The notes: generated by a model not told the origin, from the letters alone. A stretch of DNA of 64,000 bases from CAXMRP01 sp965216515 (GCA_965216515.1 OZ244173.1:1054001-1118000); one strand, 5' to 3'; shown: positions 1-8,829, numbered from the stretch's first letter. Numbers and translations are program-made.

Positions 1-723
1 AGCCCGCAGCCGCTTTTGTCCGTGCGCGGCGTCAAGACGCATTATGGCAAGATTATCGCGTTGCGCGGCGTCGACGTCGACGTGCACGAGGGCGAGATCG
101 TCACGTTGATTGGCGCCAACGGCGCCGGCAAGTCGACCCTGATGATGACCATATGCGGCAATCCGCGCGCCAGCGCCGGCTCCATCAGCTATGGCGGCGA
201 TGATATTACCGGCCTGCCGACCCACGAAATCGTATCCCGCAAGATCGCCCAGTCTCCGGAAGGCCGGCGCATCTTTCCGCGCATGACCGTGCGGGAAAAC
301 CTTCAGATGGGCTCTGCGATCACCGGCGAGGACACCTTCGATACCGATGTCGCCAAGGTCTACGACCTGTTTCCGCTTTTGAAGGATCGTCAGGATCAGC
401 GTGGCGGCACGCTGTCCGGCGGCGAGCAGCAAATGCTGGCGATCGGGCGCGCATTGATGAGCCGTCCGCGCCTGCTTCTTCTCGATGAACCGTCGCTGGG
501 CCTTGCCCCGATGATCGTCAAGCAGATCTTCGACGTCATTCGCGATTTGAACGAGCAGCAGGGACTGACCGTCTTTCTTGTCGAGCAGAACGCTTTTCAC
601 GCGCTTCGCCTCGCCCACCGGGGCTATGTCATGGTCAACGGCGAAATCACCATGACGGGAACCGGCGAGGAGTTGCTCGCCCGCGAAGAAGTGCGCGCCG
701 CGTATCTTGAGGGAGGCCGCTGA
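1..723 (+). CDS. livF: Branched-chain amino acid ABC transporter ATP-binding protein (LivF), 5' end outside window
   Basis: ATPase subunit of a high-affinity branched-chain amino acid importer; it would drive uptake through LivH/LivM permeases that must lie to the left. The frame is open to base 1, so the true start is upstream; the first in-window start codon (TTG at 16) is probably internal. Walker A GANGAGKST is encoded from about 112, the ABC signature LSGGEQQM from about 415 and Walker B LLLLDEPS from about 472. The D-loop region SLGLAP and the switch region VEQNAFHAL are the forms seen in LivF rather than LivG. A small membrane protein gene follows 2 bases after the stop, then the binding-protein gene, which supports a liv operon. 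The exact amino acid transported is not visible. Confidence 0.93.
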   Translation, partial: SPQPLLSVRGVKTHYGKIIALRGVDVDVHEGEIVTLIGANGAGKSTLMMTICGNPRASAGSISYGGDDITGLPTHEIVSRKIAQSPEGRRIFPRMTVRENLQMGSAITGEDTFDTDVAKVYDLFPLLKDRQDQRGGTLSGGEQQMLAIGRALMSRPRLLLLDEPSLGLAPMIVKQIFDVIRDLNEQQGLTVFLVEQNAFHALRLAHRGYVMVNGEITMTGTGEELLAREEVRAAYLEGGR

Positions 724-725
724 AG

Positions 726-1103
726 ATGTTTTGGGAAGTCTCGTTGCCGGTCTTCATCCTGGTGACCGTGGTTCTCGGCGGCGGCGCGGCATACATGACC
801 GGCCGGGCCATGGCCCGCGGCTGGCAACCCTGGCCCCGACTGATCGTCTATCTGTTCCTGTTGTGCATTGCAGTTCGCTTTATCCATTTCAGCCTGTTCG
901 GCGGCACGTTCCTCATTCCGTTTTCGAATATCCCGACGGCCGGCCCCTATTTCGTGGCTGATTTTGTGGTCCTGCTGATAATCGGTGCGCTGGGTCGCCA
1001 GATCACCCGTTCCGAGCAGATGTCGACGCAATATTCCTTCCTCTACAAACGTCAGGGCATGATGGCGTGGCAACGGCGCAATACGTCGGAAGAGCCGGAA
1101 TAA
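726..1103 (+). CDS. Small liv-associated membrane protein, DUF6867-like
   Basis: 125-residue protein with about three hydrophobic segments (near residues 4-22, 37-57 and 76-93) and a short basic tail. The pattern LVTVVLGGGAAYMTGRA, RFIHFSLFGGT and TRSEQMSTQYSFLYKRQ matches, from memory, the DUF6867 family found beside livF in Rhizobiales; I could not run a search. It starts 2 bases after the livF stop and the start overlaps an upstream GGGAGG-type Shine-Dalgarno in the end of livF, so it is probably co-translated. Function is unknown; the location suggests an accessory of the LIV transporter. Confidence 0.8.
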   Translation: MFWEVSLPVFILVTVVLGGGAAYMTGRAMARGWQPWPRLIVYLFLLCIAVRFIHFSLFGGTFLIPFSNIPTAGPYFVADFVVLLIIGALGRQITRSEQMSTQYSFLYKRQGMMAWQRRNTSEEPE

Positions 1104-1155
1104 TAATGGAAATACCGTATCATTTCGCCAAATAATCGTTTTATATGGCGCCAGG

Positions 1156-1177
1156 ACACGGGCAGAACTGCCCGTGT
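1156..1177. repeat. Perfect 22-bp palindrome between the liv membrane gene and livK
   Basis: Two 10-base arms, ACACGGGCAG and CTGCCCGTGT, are separated by only AA. It lies 65 bases before the binding-protein start. As RNA it could form a stable stem that sets the level of the abundant binding protein relative to the upstream genes. As DNA it could be an operator. No U-tract follows, so it is not a standard terminator. Confidence 0.6.
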
Positions 1178-1241
1178 GAGTTGGCGCTCGCGCAAACGGG
1201 ATGCCCGCTGCCGCGTGCGCCGGTTGATAAAGGGAGACATC

Positions 1242-2348
1242 ATGAAGAAAGTACTATTTGCAGGTGTGGCCTTGTCGTTTGCATTGACGAGCGCCGCCTC
1301 CGCAGAGATCCTGATCGCGACCGCGGGTCCGATGACCGGCCAGTACGCCTCGTTTGGCGAGCAGATGAAGGCGGGCGCCGAACAGGCCGTCGCCGACATC
1401 AACGCCGCAGGCGGCGTGAATGGCGAGCAACTCGTTCTGGAAGTCGGTGACGATGCCTGCGACCCCAAACAGGCTGTTGCTGTGGCCAACCAGATGGCCG
1501 GCAAGGGCGTCGTTTTTATGGCCGGGCATTTCTGCTCCGGGTCTTCGATTCCGGCTTCAGCGGTCTATTCTGAGGAAGGAATCGTCCAGATTTCACCGGC
1601 CTCGACCAATCCGAAGTTCACCGACGAGCGCCCCAACGCCGACGGCGGCACCTATCGTGTGTGTGGCCGCGATGACCAGCAGGGCAAAGTCGCCGGCGAA
1701 TTCCTCGCCGAAAAATTTGCCGACACCAAGGTCGCGGTCGTCCACGACAAGACCGCTTATGGCAAGGGCCTGGCTGACGAGACCAAGGCAGCCATGGAAG
1801 CCGCTGGCAAGAAGGCCGATCTTTATGAAGCCTACACCGCCGGTGAAAAGGACTACACGGCGCTGGTTTCGAAGCTGAAGTCTGAAGGTATCGGCGTTCT
1901 GTATGTCGGCGGTTATCATACCGAAGCCGGCCTGATGGCGCGCCAGATGCGCGATCAGGGCATGAACACCATTCTGGTGTCCGGCGATGCGCTGGTGACC
2001 GATGAATACTGGGCAATCACCGGCGACGCCGGCGAAGGGACCCTGATGACCTTCTCGCCCGATCCGCGGAAAAACCCCGGAGCGGCCGATCTGGTCAAGA
2101 AGTTCCGCGACAAGGGCGTCGAGCCGGAAGGCTATGTCCTCTACACCTATGCCGCCATCCAGGCGTGGGCACAGGCCGCAGGATCGGCGGGCGCCACTGA
2201 CTACGACACGATCAATGCCGCCCTGAACGATGGCACGTTCTCGACGGTGCTCGGCGACCTGTCCTTTGACGACAAGGGCGATGTGACCCTGCCGGGTTAC
2301 GTCTTCTACGAATGGACGGGTGGATCGTACGACTATCTGAGCCAGTAG
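1242..2348 (+). CDS. Branched-chain amino acid ABC transporter substrate-binding protein
   Basis: Periplasmic Leu/Ile/Val-type binding protein (type 1 periplasmic fold), 368 residues from the ATG at 1242. That start is preferred to an in-frame GTG at 1176 because it gives a clean signal peptide (MKKVLFAGVALSFALTSAASA, then EILIA) and has AGGGAGA just upstream. The mature start LIATAGPMTGQYASFGEQMK and the segments LEVGDDACDPKQAVAVAN and VAVVHDKTAYGKGLADETK are typical of LivJ/LivK proteins. It ends the liv cluster and is followed by a strong terminator. Ligand specificity cannot be read from sequence; other amino acids or amides are possible. Confidence 0.93.
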   Translation: MKKVLFAGVALSFALTSAASAEILIATAGPMTGQYASFGEQMKAGAEQAVADINAAGGVNGEQLVLEVGDDACDPKQAVAVANQMAGKGVVFMAGHFCSGSSIPASAVYSEEGIVQISPASTNPKFTDERPNADGGTYRVCGRDDQQGKVAGEFLAEKFADTKVAVVHDKTAYGKGLADETKAAMEAAGKKADLYEAYTAGEKDYTALVSKLKSEGIGVLYVGGYHTEAGLMARQMRDQGMNTILVSGDALVTDEYWAITGDAGEGTLMTFSPDPRKNPGAADLVKKFRDKGVEPEGYVLYTYAAIQAWAQAAGSAGATDYDTINAALNDGTFSTVLGDLSFDDKGDVTLPGYVFYEWTGGSYDYLSQ

Positions 2349-2382
2349 TCTCGCATTGAACGTTCCCGTTTCGGCGGGACAG

Positions 2383-2413
2383 AGGCCCCGGCAACTCAGC
2401 CGGGGCCTTTTTT
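2383..2413 (+). terminator. Rho-independent terminator after the liv binding-protein gene
   Basis: A perfect 10-bp stem (AGGCCCCGGC at 2383-2392 and its complement at 2399-2408) with loop AACTCA is followed by a run of T residues. It lies 34 bases after the stop at 2348 and closes the liv operon. Confidence 0.9.
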
Positions 2414-2568
2414 GACCGCTCCTGTCCGCCATCGCCCCGGGCACAACCCCGCCGGCGTTCCCGGCAACGCCTGTCCGGCTGTCATCGCTTATACCCGCCC
2501 GGGAAATCCGATTGGGATGTGGGCCGGGATGACTGGTTCACCGGCCCCGGTCATGTCATGACTGTGCC

Positions 2569-3609
2569 ATGCAGATTCCCCTACCGATCAAGGTCGGCCA
2601 CTCTGCCGATCCGGAGCTGAAATCCGGCACCACGGTCATCCTGCCCGATCGGCCGGTATGCGCCGCGGCGCATATATCGGGTGGCGCGCCCGGCACGCGG
2701 GAGACGGATGTGCTGCGGCCGGAAAACACCGTCGACCGGATCGACGCCATAACCCTGTCCGGCGGTTCGGTATTCGGCCTGGCCGCCGCTGACGGAGCTG
2801 TCGCCTGGCTTGCCGGCGAGGGGCGCGGGTTCATCGCCCGCCGCCGGGCGCTTCCGATTGTACCTGCCGCAATCGTCCTCGACCTGGACAATGGCGGAGA
2901 TGGTTCGCGCCTTCCCGGGCCCACCCACCGTCAAGCCGGCGGCAGGCCACCGGAAAATCCTTACCACGCGCTCGGATACCGGGCCGCGGCATCCGCCGTA
3001 TCCGACTTTGCGATTGGCAGCGTCGGCGCGGGAACAGGTGCGACCAGCCAGAACCTCAAGGGCGGTTTCGGCGCCGCCGTATCGGATTTGCCGGATGGCG
3101 GTCACGTTGCGGCATTTGTTGTCGTCAATCCCGGTGGCCGGGTCACCTTCGGCGACGGCCCTCACTTCCGCGCCGCGTTCTGCGAGCAGGATGGCGAATT
3201 CGGCGGCTTGGGCTTTCCGCGAACCGTTACGCCGGATATGGACGCGCCCCTGGTCCGGGCCGATGCCGAACGCCTTGCAAGTACCACGCTTGCGGTTGTT
3301 GCTACCGACGTGCCTCTGGACAAGACCCAGCTCAAACGGATCGCCATTGCCGCCCATGACGGCCTCGCATTGGCTGTTTTTCCCGTACACACACCATTTG
3401 ACGGTGATAGCGTATTTGCGATGTCGACCGGTGACCGGACGGCATCCGGGTCGGATGATGTGTCGATTTTCGGCTTGAAGGACATAGGCGCGCGCGCCGC
3501 AACAACACTGGCACGCGCCATTGCCCTTGCCGTTTATCATGCAACGCCCGTGCCGGGCGATCCGATGCCGACCTGGCGGGAACGCTTCGGCGACGTTTCG
3601 CGGACCTGA
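2569..3609 (+). CDS. P1-family (DmpA/S58-type) peptidase
   Basis: 346-residue member of the P1 family (L-aminopeptidase D-Ala-esterase/amidase type), which cleaves itself into two chains to expose an N-terminal nucleophile. The N-terminal DNTRID-like region (RPENTVDRIDAITLSGGSVFGLAAADG), the glycine-rich SVGAGTGATSQNLKGG and the segment STTLAVVATD at residues 238-247 fit the family; the likely self-cleavage nucleophile is a Ser/Thr in that last segment. HTPFDGDSVFAMSTG is typical of the shorter branch. No signal peptide is seen, so it is probably cytoplasmic. The natural substrate is unknown. The next gene starts 6 bases on. Confidence 0.85.
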   Translation: MQIPLPIKVGHSADPELKSGTTVILPDRPVCAAAHISGGAPGTRETDVLRPENTVDRIDAITLSGGSVFGLAAADGAVAWLAGEGRGFIARRRALPIVPAAIVLDLDNGGDGSRLPGPTHRQAGGRPPENPYHALGYRAAASAVSDFAIGSVGAGTGATSQNLKGGFGAAVSDLPDGGHVAAFVVVNPGGRVTFGDGPHFRAAFCEQDGEFGGLGFPRTVTPDMDAPLVRADAERLASTTLAVVATDVPLDKTQLKRIAIAAHDGLALAVFPVHTPFDGDSVFAMSTGDRTASGSDDVSIFGLKDIGARAATTLARAIALAVYHATPVPGDPMPTWRERFGDVSRT

Positions 3610-3615
3610 TCCGCC

Positions 3616-4593
3616 ATGTCGATCATCGGCGCGCTCGACTGGTTGGGCCGGCGCGGCACCCGCGCCGTGGCGGTCAGTCTGGTCGCCGGCCTCGCCCTTC
3701 CACAACTGGCCGTGCTGGCCCGTCCGTTTTTGCCGGTTGCGGTTTTTGCCCTTCTGACCATCGCCTTTTCCCGCATCGGCCGCGACGACCTGCGCCGCCT
3801 CGCCGCCATGCCGCGGCAAATCGCAATCGCCAGCGCCTGGATCATGATTGCAGTTCCCTTGATCGCCGGCGCCGGTCTGCACCTATTGGCGTCACTCACT
3901 GACCTGCCCGATCCGCTGACCGATGCCCTGATGCTCGGCATCTTGCTGATGGCCTGTGCGCCGCCGGTGGTCTCGTCGGCGGCCTTTGCCGCTCTGTTGG
4001 GCCTCGATGCGGCATTTTCGCTGGCCGTTCTGGTGGCCTGCATGGCGGCGACGCCGTTTGTCGCCCCGGCAATTCTGGCGCTGTTGGCCGGCGATTCGGT
4101 GTCGCTGGTTCCGTTTCAGCTCGGCGCCCGACTGGCCCTGCTGATGGGCGGCGCCGCAGCCTTGGCTTTTCTGGTTCGTCGTTTGGCCGGGGCCGAGCGA
4201 ATTCACGACAGCCGCAACACGCTGGATGGCGTCAACGTCGTTCTGCTTTTTGCCTTCATTGTTGCCCTCATGGGCGATGCGACGCTGCAATTTCTCGCCG
4301 ATCCCGCCCGCATCGCCATAATCGTCGCACTGACATTTGCGGTCGCCTTCACATTCCTGATCCTGACCTGGTTTCTGTTGCGCGGATACGGATCGAATCG
4401 TGCCCTGACCGCCGCCCTGTCGGCCTCCAATCGCAACATGGGCATGATGCCGGCGGTCATCGGCGCCGGTCTGCCGCCCGACACCTGGCTGTGGTTCGCC
4501 CTTGCCCAGTTCCCGATCTATATACTGCCCCTGGTCATGACGCCGGTCGCCCGCAAAGTCTTGCAGGCCGACAGACGCCGCGCTAGGCCGTAG
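3616..4593 (+). CDS. Bile acid:sodium symporter (BASS)-family membrane transporter
   Basis: 325-residue integral membrane protein with about nine to ten hydrophobic helices across its whole length and a short basic C-terminus (RKVLQADRRRARP). The segments LMLGILLMACAPPVVSSAAFAALLG and ALSASNRNMGMMPAVIGAG resemble the two conserved core-helix regions of BASS/SBF-like carriers. The substrate is not visible; known relatives carry organic anions such as bile acids, pantoate or pyruvate. It starts 6 bases after the peptidase gene and rpe follows 34 bases later. Confidence 0.7.
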   Translation: MSIIGALDWLGRRGTRAVAVSLVAGLALPQLAVLARPFLPVAVFALLTIAFSRIGRDDLRRLAAMPRQIAIASAWIMIAVPLIAGAGLHLLASLTDLPDPLTDALMLGILLMACAPPVVSSAAFAALLGLDAAFSLAVLVACMAATPFVAPAILALLAGDSVSLVPFQLGARLALLMGGAAALAFLVRRLAGAERIHDSRNTLDGVNVVLLFAFIVALMGDATLQFLADPARIAIIVALTFAVAFTFLILTWFLLRGYGSNRALTAALSASNRNMGMMPAVIGAGLPPDTWLWFALAQFPIYILPLVMTPVARKVLQADRRRARP

Positions 4594-4627
4594 CCAACGC
4601 CCCGCGACACAAACCGACCGGATCGCC

Positions 4628-5311
4628 ATGACCCGTCCCCTGATCATTGCACCTTCCCTTCTGGCCGCCGATCTGGCCAAGCCGGATACGGAAATCCGGG
4701 CCGTCGCCGAGGCCGGCGCCGACTGGCTGCATCTCGACATCATGGACGGTCATTTCGTTCCCAATATCAGTTTCGGCGCTCCCCTTGTGAAAGCGATCCG
4801 GAAATCAGCCGCGTTGACCTTCGATACACACCTGATGATTGCGCCGGTCGATCCCTATATTGCCGAATTTGCCCGGGCCGGATCTGATATCATCACCGTT
4901 CATGCGGAGGCCGGACCGCACCTTCACCGTTCGCTCCAGGCTGTCCGCGCGTCGGGCAAGCGGGCCGGCGTGGCGCTCAATCCGGCAACGCCTGCAAACG
5001 CCATCGCCCACGTCCTCGACCATATCGATCTGGTCCTGGTCATGTCCGTTAATCCGGGGTTCGGTGGCCAGGACTTTATCCCGGCAGTGGTGGAAAAGAT
5101 CGCCGGTGTTTCCGCCATGGTCGCCGGGCGCGACATCGATATCGAGGTCGATGGCGGCATCAATCCCGACACGGCGGCACAGGTTCGACGGGCCGGCGCA
5201 AATGTGCTTGTCGCCGGCTCGGCGATTTATTCCGGCGATCGGAACGCTTACGCGGCCAATATCGCGGCGATCCGCACCGCCGCCGAACAGGCCGCAGGCG
5301 CGCAATGCTGA
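4628..5311 (+). CDS. rpe: Ribulose-phosphate 3-epimerase
   Basis: 227-residue TIM-barrel enzyme interconverting D-ribulose 5-phosphate and D-xylulose 5-phosphate in the pentose phosphate or Calvin cycle. Diagnostic blocks are IAPSLLAADLA near the N-terminus, HLDIMDGHFVPN from residue 35 (metal-binding His and catalytic Asp), THLMI, MSVNPGFGGQDF near residue 139 and DIEVDGGINPD (second catalytic Asp). Length is normal for the family. The stop overlaps the next start by 7 bases, so translation of the two is probably coupled. Confidence 0.96.
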   Translation: MTRPLIIAPSLLAADLAKPDTEIRAVAEAGADWLHLDIMDGHFVPNISFGAPLVKAIRKSAALTFDTHLMIAPVDPYIAEFARAGSDIITVHAEAGPHLHRSLQAVRASGKRAGVALNPATPANAIAHVLDHIDLVLVMSVNPGFGGQDFIPAVVEKIAGVSAMVAGRDIDIEVDGGINPDTAAQVRRAGANVLVAGSAIYSGDRNAYAANIAAIRTAAEQAAGAQC

Positions 5312-6066
5312 CCGCCACCGGCCCAGGTCGCCCCTTGCGGGCAGGCGTCTTTGCGGCATTTCTGCTTGCCGCGCCGGTCGGTACCGCGGCTGCGGGCGAT
5401 ATCGCCGAATTGTCCATCGGCGGGTTTTCCGCCGATGGCGCATATTTTTCGTTTGAGGAACATGGCCGGCAGGACGGTTCCGGCTTTCCCTATTCCAATA
5501 TCTATTTCATCGACACCGCGACAGACGCCTGGGTTCCCGATTCACCCAAACGCGCGCTGATCCGCGACGAAAGCGCCGAAGCGGAGGTCGCCCGCGCCGA
5601 AGCCCGGAGAATGGCGCGATTTCTCGCCCAGCGGTACCGGACCTCAAGGCCCGGATTCACGGTCGCGACCCAGCGGATTACCCAGCTTGATGCCGGTCCC
5701 TACCGGGTTACCGTCAATCCGCGTCCCGTGGTACCGATGATCGACGAACCGATCACCTTCGCCCTTGATCTGTTCAGGGCCGCCGCACAACCGATCTGCG
5801 GCGAAATCGCAACCGGCGGCACCCGTGGTTTCCGCCTTTCGGCCATGATCGATGGCAAGCCGGAAACCGCGATTATGCTTCACGAGGACGGACCATCCGT
5901 ACCGAAAAGCCGGGTATGCCCCCTCGACTACCGCATCCACGATATCATCACCTTCTATCCGGACGGCGGGACCCCGGTCGTCGCCGTGTTGATCCAGATG
6001 ATCAAGGTTGGATTTGAGGGACCCGACGGACGATTTCTGGCTGTTACCGGGCCGCTGCCCCGATAA
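5305..6066 (+). CDS. Predicted secreted protein, DUF2259-like
   Basis: 253 residues with an N-terminal signal peptide (hydrophobic AGVFAAFLLAAPVGTAAA, then GDIAELSIGGFS). The mature part has ELSIGGFSADGAYFSFEEHG, SNIYFIDTATDAWV and later SVPKSRVCPLDYRIHDI. These resemble COG5497/DUF2259, an uncharacterised secreted family; the assignment is from memory. It overlaps the end of rpe by 7 bases and its own stop (TAA) shares one base with the next ATG, so rpe, this gene and the next membrane gene form a coupled set. No catalytic motif is recognised. Confidence 0.75.
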   Translation: MLTATGPGRPLRAGVFAAFLLAAPVGTAAAGDIAELSIGGFSADGAYFSFEEHGRQDGSGFPYSNIYFIDTATDAWVPDSPKRALIRDESAEAEVARAEARRMARFLAQRYRTSRPGFTVATQRITQLDAGPYRVTVNPRPVVPMIDEPITFALDLFRAAAQPICGEIATGGTRGFRLSAMIDGKPETAIMLHEDGPSVPKSRVCPLDYRIHDIITFYPDGGTPVVAVLIQMIKVGFEGPDGRFLAVTGPLPR

Positions 6067-6545
6067 TGCAAAGCGGTGACGGAAAATTGCGACCGGTGTT
6101 GCTGCCAATTCTTCTGGCGCCGGCATTTGCCGCAGCCCTCATGGCGTCTCTGGCGGCAAGCTGGCTGGTTCTGGACCGCCATTGGAGCCCCTCGTTCACA
6201 TTGTCGGTTGTCCTTGTCGGCCTGGCCGGTCTGTGCGGCGGCCTTGCGACGGCGGCAATCCTCTCCCGATCGGCGGCACGCGCGCCGTCGGCCCGGCTTG
6301 CCTTGGCCGCACTCACCCTTTTGACGGTCACCTGCGCATCGTTGACCTTGTGCATCGCCATCGCCGACATGTTCCTGTCGCCGGAAGGTGCGCCGACCGG
6401 ACTGGCACACAGGATCGAGTGGTTCGTGCTGACGACCGCCGCATCCTTCTATCTCGTGCTCGGTATCGCCACCCGGCTGCTCCTGCCCGCCGGTCTGATC
6501 CTCCTTCCGCTGTTTTGCTGGGCCTTCGTGCGCGCAACGCGTTGA
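6066..6545 (+). CDS. Small four-helix membrane protein, unknown
   Basis: 159 residues with four hydrophobic stretches (about 11-37, 44-67, 78-104 and 118-152) and very little soluble sequence. No family was recognised. The start codon overlaps the preceding stop by one base (TAATG), suggesting translational coupling to the secreted protein upstream. purB begins 49 bases after its stop. It is conserved in reading frame and codon usage with its neighbours, so it is probably a real gene. Confidence 0.6.
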   Translation: MQSGDGKLRPVLLPILLAPAFAAALMASLAASWLVLDRHWSPSFTLSVVLVGLAGLCGGLATAAILSRSAARAPSARLALAALTLLTVTCASLTLCIAIADMFLSPEGAPTGLAHRIEWFVLTTAASFYLVLGIATRLLLPAGLILLPLFCWAFVRATR

Positions 6546-6594
6546 GCCCGGCGGCGGGCAATGTTATGTCGCACTGCACAAACCGGAGACAGGC

Positions 6595-7902
6595 ATGATT
6601 CTGCGATATTCGCGCCCTCAAATGGCCGCCATTTGGTCGCCGGAAACCAAATTCCGCATCTGGTTTGAAATCGAGGCCCACGCGCTGACGGCAATGGCGG
6701 AGCGCGGAATCGTGCCGCCATCGGCCGCGCAAATCGTCTGGGAAAAGGGCGGCCGGGCGGATTTCGACGTCGCCCGGATTGATGCCATCGAGCGCGAAGT
6801 CAAACACGACGTCATCGCGTTTTTGACCCACCTGTCGGAAATCGTCGGGCCGGAAGCCCGGTTCGTTCATCAGGGGATGACCTCATCCGATATCCTCGAC
6901 ACCTGCTTCAATGTCCAACTCGTGCGCGCCGCCGATCTGCTCATCGCGGATCTCGATCAGCTCCTCGTTCACCTTCGCGCCCGGGCCTACGAGCACAAGG
7001 ACACGCTGACGATCGGCAGAAGCCACGGTATCCACGCCGAACCCACGACATTCGGCCTCAAGCTCGCCCAGGCCTACGCGGAATTTTCCCGCGCCCGGGC
7101 CAGATTGCAGTATGCCCGTGCAGAAGTGGCGACCTGTGCGATATCCGGCGCTGTCGGCACATACGCCAACGTCGATCCGGAGATCGAGGCATATGTCGCG
7201 GAAAAAATGGGCCTGCGTCCGGAACCGGTTTCAACCCAGATCGTCCCGCGCGACCGTCATGCCGTATTCTTTGCCACGCTCGGCGTCATCGCATCCTCGG
7301 TGGAAAGACTTGCCACCGAAATCCGTCACCTGCAACGCACCGAAGTCCTGGAGGCGGAGGAACATTTCGCGCCGGGCCAGAAAGGCTCCTCCGCCATGCC
7401 GCACAAGCGCAATCCGGTATTGTCGGAAAATCTGACCGGCCTTGCCCGCATGGTGCGCAGTTACGCCCTTCCGGCCATGGAAAATGTGGCATTGTGGCAC
7501 GAGCGCGACATCTCACATTCGTCCGTGGAACGGATGATCGGCCCCGACGCCACCGTGGCACTCGATTTCGCTCTGGCGCGGCTTGCCGGCGTTATGGAAA
7601 AACTCGTCGTTTATCCCGACCGCATGAAAGCCAATCTCGACCGGCTCGGCGGCCTCATCCACTCCCAGCGTGTGCTGCTGGCGCTCACCCAGGCCGGCAT
7701 CGCGCGCGAGACCGCCTATTCGATCGTCCAGCGCAGCGCCATGAAAGTCTGGGAAGAAGGGGCCGATTTCCTGGAATGCCTCCTGGCCGATCATGACGTA
7801 ACCGCCGCCCTTCCGGAACCGGAAATCCGCGAGCTCTTTGATCTCGCCCACCATACGCGCCACGTCGATACGATATTTGAGCGTGTGTTTGCAGAGCAAT
7901 AG
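6595..7902 (+). CDS. purB: Adenylosuccinate lyase
   Basis: 435-residue fumarase/aspartase-superfamily enzyme. It acts twice in purine synthesis: SAICAR to AICAR, and adenylosuccinate to AMP. The N-terminus ILRYSRPQMAAIWSPETKFR, FVHQGMTSSDILDT, TIGRSHGIHAEPTTFG (catalytic His region) and the signature GSSAMPHKRNP in the flexible catalytic loop are all intact. A GGAGACAGG Shine-Dalgarno precedes the ATG. It starts a purine-gene neighbourhood continued by purC, purS, purQ and purL at 9.1-13.5 kb. Confidence 0.97.
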   Translation: MILRYSRPQMAAIWSPETKFRIWFEIEAHALTAMAERGIVPPSAAQIVWEKGGRADFDVARIDAIEREVKHDVIAFLTHLSEIVGPEARFVHQGMTSSDILDTCFNVQLVRAADLLIADLDQLLVHLRARAYEHKDTLTIGRSHGIHAEPTTFGLKLAQAYAEFSRARARLQYARAEVATCAISGAVGTYANVDPEIEAYVAEKMGLRPEPVSTQIVPRDRHAVFFATLGVIASSVERLATEIRHLQRTEVLEAEEHFAPGQKGSSAMPHKRNPVLSENLTGLARMVRSYALPAMENVALWHERDISHSSVERMIGPDATVALDFALARLAGVMEKLVVYPDRMKANLDRLGGLIHSQRVLLALTQAGIARETAYSIVQRSAMKVWEEGADFLECLLADHDVTAALPEPEIRELFDLAHHTRHVDTIFERVFAEQ

Positions 7903-7914
7903 CGGCACCGAACC

Positions 7915-8460
7915 ATGAAGATCCGCGATGCCGACATTTTGACAATCCCCGGCATCGCCGGCGGGTCGGACAGGATCTGGCATCGCCGCTGGCAAGCCCG
8001 GATGCGCACCGCCCGTCCGGTTGAACCGGGCGAAACGGATCGCCCGGACCGGACCGCCTGGGTCCGCCGTATCGTCGCCGCGGCCGCCGGTGCGACCCGC
8101 CCGGTCGTTCTGATCGGCCATGCGCTTGGCGCAATTGCCATCGTTCACGCCGCACCGATGACCGCAAAACTCAATGTCCGTGCCGCGTTTCTCGTCGCGC
8201 CACCGGACCCGGAGACCGGACGGTGCCCTCCGGCCAATACCTTCCTGCCCGTACCGGCCGACCCCCTGCCCTTTCCGTCCATGCTTGTTGCCAGCCGCAA
8301 CGACCCGTGGTGCGCGTTTGATCAGGCCGACGCATTTGCCGCCGCCTGGGATTCGGCGCTCGTTGATGCCGGCAATTCGGGCCGCCTGGATGTCGAAAGC
8401 GGCCACGGGCCCTGGCCGGAGGGAATGATGATGTTCGCGCGGCTCATGTCGAGAATTTAG
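7915..8460 (+). CDS. RBBP9/YdeN-type alpha/beta hydrolase with Ser-to-Ala change at the nucleophile
   Basis: 181-residue small alpha/beta hydrolase of the RBBP9/YdeN type. The nucleophile elbow, normally G-H-S-x-G, reads VVLIGHALGAIA, with Ala70 (GCG at 8122-8124) where the catalytic Ser is expected. The other two triad positions look kept: Asp in ASRNDPW and His in ESGHGPWPEG. It starts 12 bases after purB and reads on in one frame, so it is not a decayed gene. It is probably catalytically inactive towards esters, perhaps a binding or regulatory pseudoenzyme. Relatives of this small family bind protein partners. Confidence 0.8.
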   Translation: MKIRDADILTIPGIAGGSDRIWHRRWQARMRTARPVEPGETDRPDRTAWVRRIVAAAAGATRPVVLIGHALGAIAIVHAAPMTAKLNVRAAFLVAPPDPETGRCPPANTFLPVPADPLPFPSMLVASRNDPWCAFDQADAFAAAWDSALVDAGNSGRLDVESGHGPWPEGMMMFARLMSRI

Positions 8461-8499
8461 TGCCGGACAGGTCGCGCGGCCGCTGCAGTTTGCCCGCGG

Positions 8500-8829
8500 C
8501 TAGCCGTCCGATTCGTTTTCCACCTGTTCGACGGCTTCCGCCATCAGATCTTCCATCTGACGACGGATCTGATGGTCGGATTGCTCGATTCCCACCGCGT
8601 CGAAATCGCTGCGAATCTTGCGGAACACATCCTCCTCGCCGGGTTCCTCGAAATCTGCGCGAACCACGTCGCTGACATAGGCATCCACTTCCGCGCCGCC
8701 CTTGCCCAGCTTGTCGGCCGCCCACAGGCCGAGCAGTTTGTTGCGCCGTGCCGTCGCCTTGAAGCGCAGCGCTTCGTCATGGGCGAACTTGCTTTCGTAG
8801 GCATCCTTGCGTTTGTCGAACGTCGTCAT
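8500..8829 (-). CDS. F1-ATPase inhibitor subunit zeta (DUF1476)
   Basis: 109-residue alphaproteobacterial zeta subunit, a helical protein that binds the F1 sector and blocks reverse ATP hydrolysis by ATP synthase. The N-terminus MTTFDKRKDAYESKFAHDE carries the inhibitory region, followed by RFKATARRNKLLGLWAADK and a C-terminal four-helix part rich in Asp and Glu. The start at 8829 has a GGAAGGA Shine-Dalgarno; a longer frame to 9054 has no support. The gene is divergent from purC, an arrangement common in Alphaproteobacteria. Confidence 0.9.
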   Translation of the reverse strand: MTTFDKRKDAYESKFAHDEALRFKATARRNKLLGLWAADKLGKGGAEVDAYVSDVVRADFEEPGEEDVFRKIRSDFDAVGIEQSDHQIRRQMEDLMAEAVEQVENESDG

